This document shows, one piece after another, positions 56,376 through 64,000 of a stretch of DNA of 64,000 nt. The stretch is taken from the NCBI GenBank assembly GCA_947490345.1, contig CANLGL010000020.1, forward strand, positions 18,360 through 82,359, given 5' to 3'. Both the position numbers and the translations under genes were made by a program. The DNA is from Deltaproteobacteria bacterium. Lineage in GTDB: Bacteria > Myxococcota_A > UBA796 > SXON01. Each line of letters begins with the position of its first letter. The stretch's first letter is position 1. Under the pieces are notes generated by a model. It was not told the DNA's origin. It saw only the letters and a list, made by a program, of their open reading frames with translations, and did no database searches.

Positions 56376-56774
56376 ATGTCCTTCATCGATAGCCTCGCCA
56401 ACCGGGTCGGTCGTCCCGCCGGTAAGGCGCTCGACCCCACCATCCGCGACATCGTCCACACCGTGCTCAAGGAGCACGGGTACGCCAGCCCGGCCGAGGT
56501 GCAGGCCCTGCGCGACGAAGTCCGGGACATGCGCCAGCGGATCGACGGCATGGCTGCCCGCCTTGCCGAGTGCGTCAAGCTCGCGGAAGCGGCGCGCGCC
56601 GAAGCGGCCGCCCGTCCCCAAGCCATCGTCGCGGCGGCGGCGGCGGCACCGACGGTACGCGCAGCGAACTGCGTTGTCCCCGGCTGCGGCGGTTCGGTGC
56701 GCAGCAAGGGCTTCTGCTCTCCGCACTACCAGAAGTGGCGGCGTGGCACGCTCGACGGCTTCCCGAACCCCTAG
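56376..56774 (+). CDS. Coiled-coil protein with C-terminal Cys/His zinc motif
   Basis: NCVVPGCGGSVRSKGFCSPHYQKWRRGTL (C-x4-C-x8-C-x2-H), a motif also seen beside phage-type HNH nucleases. Confidence 0.7.
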   Translation: MSFIDSLANRVGRPAGKALDPTIRDIVHTVLKEHGYASPAEVQALRDEVRDMRQRIDGMAARLAECVKLAEAARAEAAARPQAIVAAAAAAPTVRAANCVVPGCGGSVRSKGFCSPHYQKWRRGTLDGFPNP

Positions 56775-56784
56775 CCGCGCGGCG

Positions 56785-57768
56785 CTACAACTGCGTCCAC
56801 GACGCCGCGCCCGCTAGTTCGGGTGCTTGCGCGGCGAGCGTGTAGACCGCGCGACGGTTGCGGACTTCGTCGACCCCGTCCCCGGTGGCGACCGCGGGAT
56901 CGCGCTCGCCCAAGCCTGCATAGTACGTGCTGCCCTTGAACCCTGCCCGCTTGAACCAGCTCGCGATGGACTTGGCGCGTTCGAGCGACAACGTCTCGTT
57001 GCGGCCCGCGTCGCCGACCGTGTCGGTGTGCCCATCGACGTACAACTTGATGACGACGTCCTTGCCGTACTTGGCAAGGGTGTTGTCAACCTCGATCATC
57101 GCCGCCTGCAACTTCGGGATCTCGGCGTCGCCGATCACCGCTGAGCCGCTGTCGAAGACCACGTCCTCGTGGGGGATGCTGAATTTCCACGGGTTGAGCT
57201 CCAGCTCCGCGTAAAAGCCGTCGGCATCGTAGCCCTTGAGCTTCATCTTGAGCGCCTCGCCGTTGGCCTGCGACCAGTTGACCTGGATGGCCTCGCCGCC
57301 TCGCGCGTTCGACGGCGTCATCGCCCCCCCGATCTCGGCGCCGCCGGGCCCGAAGATGGACAACTCGACGCGCGAGGCGTCCCGCTCCAGCGTGACCGAG
57401 AGCGTGCGCCCCGGCAGATCAAGTGAGTTGGGCACCAGCCGCATCTTCATCGGCGGCAAGACGGCCACCGTGAACTTCAGCGGCATCTCCCCGCTCTCGC
57501 CGTCAGTGGTCTCAATCGTGATGCTGCCCGTGCAGTTGTAGGTCCCCTGGCCGAGGTCCAGCTCCCAGGTCTTTCGGTCCTTCGCCGAAGAGGGCCCGGA
57601 ACGGTCGAAGCGGGCGGAGCCACATGCGCCGTGCACGGTGAGCTCGGAGGCGTCGGTGTTGGTGATCACGGTGAACGAGGGCTTGGCGGTACCCACCTGC
57701 CCCTTCTTCACATATTCGAGGGTGATCGCGTCTTGTGCGAGGGCTGAAGCCAGTGCGAGCAGCAACAT
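56785..57768 (-). CDS. OmpA family protein
   Basis: VIKLYVDGHTDTVGDAGRNETLSLERAKSIASWFKRAGF; signal peptide. Confidence 0.9.
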   Translation of the reverse strand: MLLLALASALAQDAITLEYVKKGQVGTAKPSFTVITNTDASELTVHGACGSARFDRSGPSSAKDRKTWELDLGQGTYNCTGSITIETTDGESGEMPLKFTVAVLPPMKMRLVPNSLDLPGRTLSVTLERDASRVELSIFGPGGAEIGGAMTPSNARGGEAIQVNWSQANGEALKMKLKGYDADGFYAELELNPWKFSIPHEDVVFDSGSAVIGDAEIPKLQAAMIEVDNTLAKYGKDVVIKLYVDGHTDTVGDAGRNETLSLERAKSIASWFKRAGFKGSTYYAGLGERDPAVATGDGVDEVRNRRAVYTLAAQAPELAGAASWTQL

Positions 57769-58075
57769 CCGCCGGCGTTAACCGGTGTGTGCTCACCTCC
57801 GGAAGACCGCGAGCCGATCCTACGCGGGGACCCAGGCCGACCATGACCGGATCCTCCTCCGCGCCTCGCTTCCGCCCCTTCTGGGCCCAACCCCCCGGAC
57901 CGAATCCGCTGGTCCAGCGCTCGGCCGCCCACAAGGTCGAAGATCCCAAGGTGGTCGCCGCGCGGCTGCGGCTTTTGGGGTCGGTGACCAACCCGGGGGA
58001 GTGACGAGGGCTGCGACGCCCCGGTAGGGGAAGGGTCCGGGAAGTCCGGGCTCTCGCGCCCCTTCCCCCCGTTGG

Positions 58076-59605
58076 ATGATAGAGCGCGCCATGCGCGAAC
58101 TCCTCGCCCGCCTCGGGCTCAGCGATCTCAATGCCGGCGCCTGGGCCGGTGCGCCGGTCGGGGGCCCCGACGACGGCACCCTCGTCAGCCTCAACCCCAC
58201 CGACAACAGCGTCCTCGGGCAGGTCCAGCTCGCGACACGAGCGCAGTACGATGCGGTGGCAAGCGAGGCGGCGCGGGCCTTTCGGGAGTGGCGAATGGTA
58301 CCGGCGCCCAAACGCGGAGAGATCGTCCGGCAGATGGGGGATGCGCTTCGCGCGAACAAGGATGACCTCGGCGCCCTGGTGTCGCTCGAGGTTGGGAAGA
58401 TCCGCTCGGAGGGGCTGGGCGAGGTGCAGGAGTCGATCGACATCGCGGACTTCTCCGTGGGTCTGTCGCGCCAACTCTACGGTTTGAGCCTGCACAGCGA
58501 ACGTCCACAACATCGCATGATGGAGCAGTGGCACCCACTCGGCCCGGTTGGCGTGATCACCGCGTTCAATTTCCCGAATGCGGTGTGGGCCTGGAACGCA
58601 ATGCTCGCGGCCGTCTGCGGCGACACCGTCATCTGGAAGCCCTCGCTCAAGGCCCCGCTCACGGCGATCGCCACCCACCGGGTGTGCGAAGCCGTGCTCG
58701 CCAAACATGGCTGGAGCGGTGTTTTCGGCCTCGTCATCGGCAAGGATGCCGAGGTGGGCGAGGCGATGCTGCGCGACGAGCGCCTGCCACTCATCTCCGC
58801 CACCGGCAGCACCCGCATGGGCCGCCGGGTCGGCGCGGTGGTGAGCGAGCGTTTTGGTCGCACCCTTCTGGAGCTCGGCGGCAACAACGCGATCATCGTC
58901 GAGCCCGACGCCGACCTGTCGCTGGCCGTCCGCGGCATCACTTTTGGCGCGGTGGGGACGGCAGGGCAGCGTTGTACCACCACCCGGCGCCTCTTCGTCC
59001 ACGAACGCATTTCAAGCGAGCTGCTGCCCCGTCTGGTGGCCGCATGGAAGCAGTGTCGCATCGGTGACCCACTCGCCGAGGGCACCCTGGTCGGCCCGCT
59101 CATCGACGCCGACGCGGTGCGCTCCTTCGAGCAGGCAGTCGCCACTGCGATCTCGCAGGGCGGCGAGGTCCTGGCGGGCGGCAAGCGTGTCGATCGTCCC
59201 GGCAACTACGTTGAGCCAACGCTCATCCGCGCCCACGCCGGCATGGCCATCTGCAAGGAGGAGACCTTCGCGCCGATCCTCTACGTGGTCGAATATCGCT
59301 CCCTGGAAGAGGCCATCCACCTCCAGAACGACGTGCCCCAGGGGCTGTCCTCGTCGATCTTCACCGACAGCTTCCGGTCGGCGGAGACCTTCCTGAGCGC
59401 AGCCGGCAGCGACTGCGGCATCGCCAACGTGAACATCGGCACCAGCGGCGCCGAGATCGGCGGGGCGTTCGGTGGAGAAAAAGAGACTGGTGGCGGCCGT
59501 GAGTCTGGGAGCGACGCGTGGAAGGCCTACATGCGCCGGCAGACCAACACCATGAACTGGGGTCGCGACCTGCCCCTCGCCCAGGGCATCACCTTTGACG
59601 TGTGA
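58076..59605 (+). CDS. Aldehyde dehydrogenase, ALDH7 (aminoadipate-semialdehyde dehydrogenase-like)
   Basis: GPVGVITAFNFPNAVWAWNAMLA; LLELGGNNAIIVEPDAD; GTAGQRCTTTRR. Confidence 0.92.
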   Translation: MIERAMRELLARLGLSDLNAGAWAGAPVGGPDDGTLVSLNPTDNSVLGQVQLATRAQYDAVASEAARAFREWRMVPAPKRGEIVRQMGDALRANKDDLGALVSLEVGKIRSEGLGEVQESIDIADFSVGLSRQLYGLSLHSERPQHRMMEQWHPLGPVGVITAFNFPNAVWAWNAMLAAVCGDTVIWKPSLKAPLTAIATHRVCEAVLAKHGWSGVFGLVIGKDAEVGEAMLRDERLPLISATGSTRMGRRVGAVVSERFGRTLLELGGNNAIIVEPDADLSLAVRGITFGAVGTAGQRCTTTRRLFVHERISSELLPRLVAAWKQCRIGDPLAEGTLVGPLIDADAVRSFEQAVATAISQGGEVLAGGKRVDRPGNYVEPTLIRAHAGMAICKEETFAPILYVVEYRSLEEAIHLQNDVPQGLSSSIFTDSFRSAETFLSAAGSDCGIANVNIGTSGAEIGGAFGGEKETGGGRESGSDAWKAYMRRQTNTMNWGRDLPLAQGITFDV

Positions 59606-59620
59606 CCGCGTTGACCCAGG

Positions 59621-59648
59621 CTGCGACACCCGTGGGCCAGTGTCGCAG
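59621..59648. promoter_or_regulatory. Candidate activator-binding inverted repeat (or terminator stem)
   Basis: CTGCGACAC - 10 nt - GTGTCGCAG, perfect 9-bp arms, about 32 bp upstream of the sigma-54 -24 element. Confidence 0.5.
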
Positions 59649-59679
59649 GGAGTCTTCGGAATAGTGCCGGTGCACCCGA

Positions 59680-59695
59680 TGGCACGGCCCTTGCA
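59680..59695 (+). promoter_or_regulatory. Sigma-54 (RpoN) -24/-12 promoter
   Basis: TGGCACGGCCCTTGCA matches TGGCACG-N4-TTGCA exactly; 32 bp before the pilin ATG. Confidence 0.8.
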
Positions 59696-59727
59696 ACACC
59701 CGTCGGCGAACCTCCCTGGAGCTCCCC

Positions 59728-59928
59728 ATGATCCGCGACCTCATCCTCGAAGAAGACGGCCAGTCCACGGTCGAGTACATGCTGCTCATCAGCGTCATCG
59801 TCATTGCGCTGGTGGCCGCGGCCTATGTCTTCGTGCCAGTGTTCGAAGCGGGCGTCAAGGACCTCGCCAACGACGTGCGCAAGATCCTGTCCACCGGAAA
59901 GATCGGCCGCACGGGTACCACGCGCTGA
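59728..59928 (+). CDS. Flp-like type IVb pilin
   Basis: EEDGQSTVEYMLLISVIVIALVAAAYVFVPVF: short leader, Glu near the start of the hydrophobic helix, 66 aa. Confidence 0.75.
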   Translation: MIRDLILEEDGQSTVEYMLLISVIVIALVAAAYVFVPVFEAGVKDLANDVRKILSTGKIGRTGTTR

Positions 59929-59946
59929 GGGGCACCACGCGCCAGG

Positions 59947-60792
59947 CTACAGCTCCACGAGCGTGACCGCCGCGGCCACCGCCGCGGCGTCGCTCACGTT
60001 CCACTCCCGCCGATAGCCGAGCGGCGTGCACAACGCCCGCAGCCCACCGATGCGGAGATCGCTGCGGCGGTGGGTGTGCCCGGCGATCGCCAACTCGACC
60101 CGAGGGTCACTCCGCAGGACCTCCCCCAAGCCGCGGTGCCCGATGAAGGCCTGACAGAAGCGCCAACCGGGGTGGTCCTTCTGTTGGAGTTGTTCGGCGA
60201 ATGGAACCATATGGGTGACCCCGACGATGCGCGACGCGGTCACGCTGGCGAGCTGCGCGGCGAGGCGCCCCCGCAGCACGGCGGCGACGGACGCACAGGG
60301 GAGCGGCTGACCGTCCGCTCCAGGAAAGACCGCGTACACGTGGTCCATCCACTTCATCCCCGCGTACTCGCCCGTCGCGTAGGCCGCGTCCGGGGCGCCG
60401 AGCCCCTCGTCCTTCGTGCTGAGGTCGTACCACCCGAGGGTGCCGACAAACCCGATGCCATCGAGCTCCAACGGGCCCGCATCGAGGTTGTCCACGCCCG
60501 CCTCGGCGCACAAGGCCGGGAGCAGATGATCCAGGCGCCACCACGCATGCTGTCCTTCTGCCAACAGGGTGGGGTGACCCCACACATCGTGGTTGCCCGC
60601 CACGTAGAGAACGCGGGGCGCGACGGCCCGCAAGGACAGGAAGGTCTGTAAAATAACCGTGGGCGAGGTGGCGACGTCCCCCGCCACGACCAGGACGTCG
60701 GGCGTCAATTCGGCGATTCGGCCCGCCAACAACGCCAGGACATCCGGTCCGTTCTTGTCGATGTGAATGTCGCTGGTGGCCACAAGTCGCAT
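59947..60792 (-). CDS. Calcineurin-like metallophosphoesterase
   Basis: MRLVATSDIHID; LVVAGDVAT; YVAGNHDVWGH; IAGHTHRR. Confidence 0.92.
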   Translation of the reverse strand: MRLVATSDIHIDKNGPDVLALLAGRIAELTPDVLVVAGDVATSPTVILQTFLSLRAVAPRVLYVAGNHDVWGHPTLLAEGQHAWWRLDHLLPALCAEAGVDNLDAGPLELDGIGFVGTLGWYDLSTKDEGLGAPDAAYATGEYAGMKWMDHVYAVFPGADGQPLPCASVAAVLRGRLAAQLASVTASRIVGVTHMVPFAEQLQQKDHPGWRFCQAFIGHRGLGEVLRSDPRVELAIAGHTHRRSDLRIGGLRALCTPLGYRREWNVSDAAAVAAAVTLVEL

Positions 60793-60881
60793 ACAACGTA
60801 CGTAGCCGGAAAAAAGCCATTGCGTGACCACCGGCGAGCGAGTAGTCTGCGGGCCGTTCCCACCCACCTTCCGGAGATTCC

Positions 60882-61658
60882 ATGACCCTGTTCCGCCTCA
60901 CCGCCCCCAGCGTGTTTGCCGCCGGCATCGCGCTCCTCGCCACTGGCTGCTTCGACGGCGCGGCCACCGACACCGACCCGGCGGACGCGGACACGGACAC
61001 GGACAGCGACACCGACACCGACGCGGATACCGACGCCGATACCGACGCCGATACCGATGCCGATACCGACGCCGACACCGATGGCGACACCGGCACCGCC
61101 TACCTGTTCACCCACGGGTCGATCAGCTCGGACGGCACCAAGGTCGACGCCACCTACGGCTACATGGCCAAGAACCTCGCCAACGAGGAATGGGCATGCG
61201 ACATGTCCGCCACCTACAGCGGCAGTGGCGACGCCCAGCCGGGCTGCCCGGACTGCAAGTTCGCCTTCGCGACCGAGGTCACCGGCGGCGACACGGTCGG
61301 CACCTACTGCGACGCCTGGGTTGATGGCTACGGCGCCCTCTTCACCGACTACTCGGTCGAAGACTTCTGGTGGGCCGACGGCACCATCCGCGACGGCTGG
61401 GCCTTCGCCGACGCGTATACCTACGTCGGCACCGATGCCACCGAATACGAGCTCGAAAACGTGCTCTTTGACCACATCACCTACTCGGGCGAGGACTCCT
61501 ACGGCGAGCCGGTGGAGTACAATGGCTGGTACTTCCGCGCTTACGACTTCTCGGCCCAGGGCATCGACAACGTGGACGAGACCGCGGACCCCATCACCTG
61601 GGAACGCTACGTCTACAACGAAGACCGCTCCAAGGTCTACTACTACTTCTACTACTAG
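60882..61658 (+). CDS. Lipoprotein with Asp/Thr repeat stalk
   Basis: ALLATGCFDG lipobox followed by (DTDA)n then a folded-looking domain. Confidence 0.8.
   Translation: MTLFRLTAPSVFAAGIALLATGCFDGAATDTDPADADTDTDSDTDTDADTDADTDADTDADTDADTDGDTGTAYLFTHGSISSDGTKVDATYGYMAKNLANEEWACDMSATYSGSGDAQPGCPDCKFAFATEVTGGDTVGTYCDAWVDGYGALFTDYSVEDFWWADGTIRDGWAFADAYTYVGTDATEYELENVLFDHITYSGEDSYGEPVEYNGWYFRAYDFSAQGIDNVDETADPITWERYVYNEDRSKVYYYFYY
60981..61092 (+). repeat. Imperfect 6/12-bp tandem repeat encoding (DTDA)n
   Basis: Repeating gacaccgacgcggataccgacgccgataccgacgccgat... with synonymous variation. Confidence 0.85.
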
Positions 61659-61721
61659 TCCGCGGTACCAAGGGCCCGACACCGCTTCGCGGGTCGGGCT
61701 CTTGTCGTTTTGACCCTTGGA

Positions 61722-62813
61722 CTAACGACGGTCCAACGGCACGAGCTGATCCAGGCTGCGGATCGGGCTGGTCTGCACCGCTTCGTATTGGGCGGCCAAT
61801 TCGGTCGCGTGGGCCGTGTCTCCGCCCGCGCGGGCCAGGTACCAGCGGCTGGCGATCAGCTCCTCGTCGCTTTCGTTGCCAAGCTCATCGGCAAGCCGCC
61901 GCGCCTCGTCCAGCGCACCCTCGTCGACGGCGAGGCGGATGCGCACGACATCGGCGTCCAGCCCCGTAAGCGCCCCGAAAGCCTTCCCCTCGATCGCCGC
62001 CCTGGCCTGGGAGGTAAGCCCCAAGCGCCGCGAGGCCTCGATCGCCAGGAGGCGCGCTGACGCACCGCGCCGGACTCGCCGGTGCTTCGCGAACACGTCG
62101 AGCGCGGTGACGGGATCGTCGAGATCGAGCCAGGACCGCGCCTGGAGCCGGTCGAACTCATCGTTGTCGCGACCTTCCCGCGCCCACAGCGTCGCCATGA
62201 TGTCGAGCACCTCAAGGTCTCCGTGGCGCAGGGCCAGCGCGGCTTCGGCAAAGATGGACTCGTCCCGTCGGGGATCGACGATCCACAGGTGCTCGAGCGC
62301 CACTTGCCGGAGCGCGTCGTCACCGATGCGGTCGGCGTCGAGCACGAGGCGGGTGAGCGCGCCCGGCATGGCGGGGCGGAGCGTCAACGCGTGGAGGTCC
62401 ATCGCGATCGCCTCCTCCACACGCCCCTGTCGCTCCAAGCAGTTCGCGGTCAGCATCGCCGCCTTGGGACCAAATGCCAGCGCGTGGGTCCAGGGCAACA
62501 GGTGCTCGAGGGCGGCAGCGCAGCGTCCCGCGCGGGCCCGCGACTGCCCAAGCCCCACATGGGCCTCCGCGTTGTCGGGGTCACGCTCAAGGGCGTCACG
62601 GAACGCGCCAGCGGCCGCCATCGGCATGCCGCTGTTGAGCATCGCGTTCCCGCGACGAATGCCGGGCTTCATGCGCCCCGGCCCCCCGGACAGGCCCGGC
62701 CCCCCCTTCCCCAGCGCCGCCGGCCGCCCTTTGCCCTCGCCACGAGGTCCCGCGCGCGCGGGAGCGCCGACCACCAGCAGCAGCCCGACCAGCAGCAGCA
62801 GGCCGCGCATCAA
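61722..62813 (-). CDS. TPR-repeat secreted protein
   Basis: Signal peptide; AGAFRDALERDPDNAEAHVGLGQSRARAGRCAAALEHL. Confidence 0.82.
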   Translation of the reverse strand: MMRGLLLLVGLLLVVGAPARAGPRGEGKGRPAALGKGGPGLSGGPGRMKPGIRRGNAMLNSGMPMAAAGAFRDALERDPDNAEAHVGLGQSRARAGRCAAALEHLLPWTHALAFGPKAAMLTANCLERQGRVEEAIAMDLHALTLRPAMPGALTRLVLDADRIGDDALRQVALEHLWIVDPRRDESIFAEAALALRHGDLEVLDIMATLWAREGRDNDEFDRLQARSWLDLDDPVTALDVFAKHRRVRRGASARLLAIEASRRLGLTSQARAAIEGKAFGALTGLDADVVRIRLAVDEGALDEARRLADELGNESDEELIASRWYLARAGGDTAHATELAAQYEAVQTSPIRSLDQLVPLDRR

Positions 62814-64000
62814 CGCTTCCGGGGGCGGGCGATGACATTCTCATCGACCGACGGCACGCTGGCGGTTGGCGGCGGGACCGGGGGGGGGGTCGGCTCCTGC
62901 CCGAGCGCGGCCTGGTGGAGCGCCTGGGCCTTCAGGAACAGCGCCCGACCTTCCTCCGGATGCCCCTCCTTGTCCAGCAGGTTGGCTTCCAGAAGCATGA
63001 TCGCGGCGTCCTCCGGGGCGAGGCGCTTCGCCTCCGCAAGCGGGCTCCGTGCCGCACCGTAGTCCCCCAGGTTGAAGAGGCACTGGGCGACGGCGAGGCG
63101 GGCGCTGGCCGATGTGGGCTCGAGAAGGACCAATCGCCTCGCGATTTCAAGCTGCGCCTGGTAGTCCCGCTCGTCCGCGTAGACCGCAGAGAGCGCGCGC
63201 AGGGCGGGAATGCTGGTCGGATGATCGCCCAGCTCCGCTTCCAGCGTCGCCACCGCGTCCGCGCTACGCCCGGTGCCCGCCAGCACGGCGGCGAGCTGCA
63301 CCCGAGCGGTCGAGTTCGGATTGGCGCCGGCCGAGGCCGCCCGCAGGTACCCTTCGGCCCGGGCGAAGTCCCCACGACGCATCCAGTAGTTTCCCAGCAC
63401 CGTTGCCAGCCCGAGGTTGTCGGGGTCGTCGGCAAACCACGCCGTTCCCGCGGTGATCGCATCGTCCTCCAGCCCCACGAAAAGCTGGCAGGTCACCGAG
63501 ACCTCGCGGGCGGTCCGATCTTTCGGATCGATGTCGAGCGCCCGCCCCGCGAGCTCAAGCGCCCGCGCCGGGTTCTCGCGCTGGGTCACGGCAGCCAGCT
63601 GGGCAAAGGGCCGCGGGTCGTCGGGAAACAACCGCGTCGTCTCGGCAAGGAAGGTCTTTGCCTCCTCCACGCGCTCGGACCTCATCAACAGGCCGGCCGT
63701 GCGCATCCGCAACTCGTAGGCGTCGGGCTTGAGCTTGAGGAGCTTCATCAGCGCGGGGAGGTTCTTCTTCGGGTCCGCGCTGCGCACGCGCTCGAGGTCG
63801 TGGATCCCCGCCATCAGCTCCGGGTAGTCCAGCGCGTCGGGCAACGCGAAGGGATCGACCGCCCCGGTCGCGCCCGAGACGTAGCCAAGCGCCTCGAGCT
63901 GAGCGACCGTGGCCGCGTCGAGGCTGCCGCCGCGGGTGGGCGGCGTTGCGTCCAAACCGTCGAGCAGGCTGGTGAGCCGCTTGACGTCGTCGGGCCGCGC
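62810..64000 (-). CDS. TPR-containing C-terminal part of a larger protein (sulfatase-TPR fusion suspected), truncated by right edge
   Basis: Frame stays open upstream of the track start to the edge (ARPDDVKRLTSLLDGLDATPP...); QLEALGYVSG is typical at the end of sulfatase domains; TPR motifs follow. Confidence 0.7.
   Translation of the reverse strand, partial: ARPDDVKRLTSLLDGLDATPPTRGGSLDAATVAQLEALGYVSGATGAVDPFALPDALDYPELMAGIHDLERVRSADPKKNLPALMKLLKLKPDAYELRMRTAGLLMRSERVEEAKTFLAETTRLFPDDPRPFAQLAAVTQRENPARALELAGRALDIDPKDRTAREVSVTCQLFVGLEDDAITAGTAWFADDPDNLGLATVLGNYWMRRGDFARAEGYLRAASAGANPNSTARVQLAAVLAGTGRSADAVATLEAELGDHPTSIPALRALSAVYADERDYQAQLEIARRLVLLEPTSASARLAVAQCLFNLGDYGAARSPLAEAKRLAPEDAAIMLLEANLLDKEGHPEEGRALFLKAQALHQAALGQEPTPPPVPPPTASVPSVDENVIARPRKR

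Noticed and set aside
57843-58004. Small plus-strand ORF MTGSSSAPRFRPFWAQPPGPNPLVQRSAAHKVEDPKVVAARLRLLGSVTNPGE
   Set aside because: Too short and without support; could be real but cannot be distinguished from chance.
58022-58070. Possible third copy of the structured repeat (GGTAGGGGAAGGG...CCCTTCCCC)
   Set aside because: Only the outer hairpin resembles copies A and B; linkers and the second hairpin are absent. More likely an independent hairpin/terminator.
60107-61096. ORF starting with (SVSA)n repeat on the minus strand
   Set aside because: Reverse complement of the DTDA-coding tandem repeat; the plus-strand lipoprotein and the metallophosphoesterase frame explain the region.

Overview
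High-GC bacterial chromosomal window, most like Myxococcota/deltaproteobacteria by gene content. It is densely coded and mostly chromosomal/housekeeping. I found no rRNA, CRISPR array, transposase, integrase or phage structural gene. Main content: nucleotide-sugar dehydrogenase beside a truncated GT2 glycosyltransferase; valS; tRNA-Leu(CAA); a complete alternative complex III operon (actABCDEF) preceded by a Pro-rich cytochrome c lipoprotein; a secreted alkaline phosphatase; serA; SprT-DUF2786 fusion; ATP-grasp plus GHMP kinase; fused aspartokinase/DAP decarboxylase; tandem cNMP-binding proteins; purC; dus; ppa; glmS; coaD; murJ; B12/radical SAM; TetR; OmpA; ALDH7; a Flp-like pilin; TPR proteins. 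Strongest leads: (1) a tightly coupled four-gene operon at about 22.0-25.9 kb: ECF sigma, a membrane-anchored anti-sigma-like protein, a caspase-like protease with a C-terminal outer-membrane-barrel-like region, and a lipoprotein, with a divergent HTH protein; (2) a two-copy intergenic structured repeat (about 4.96-5.11 kb and 15.52-15.66 kb) whose hairpin arms differ in sequence but remain paired; (3) a consensus-perfect sigma-54 promoter with a 9-bp inverted repeat upstream of an orphan pilin gene; (4) a stand-alone CU044_2847/trypsin-co-occurring (TCO1)-like protein about 4 kb from the caspase operon. All assignments are by eye from motifs; no searches were run.
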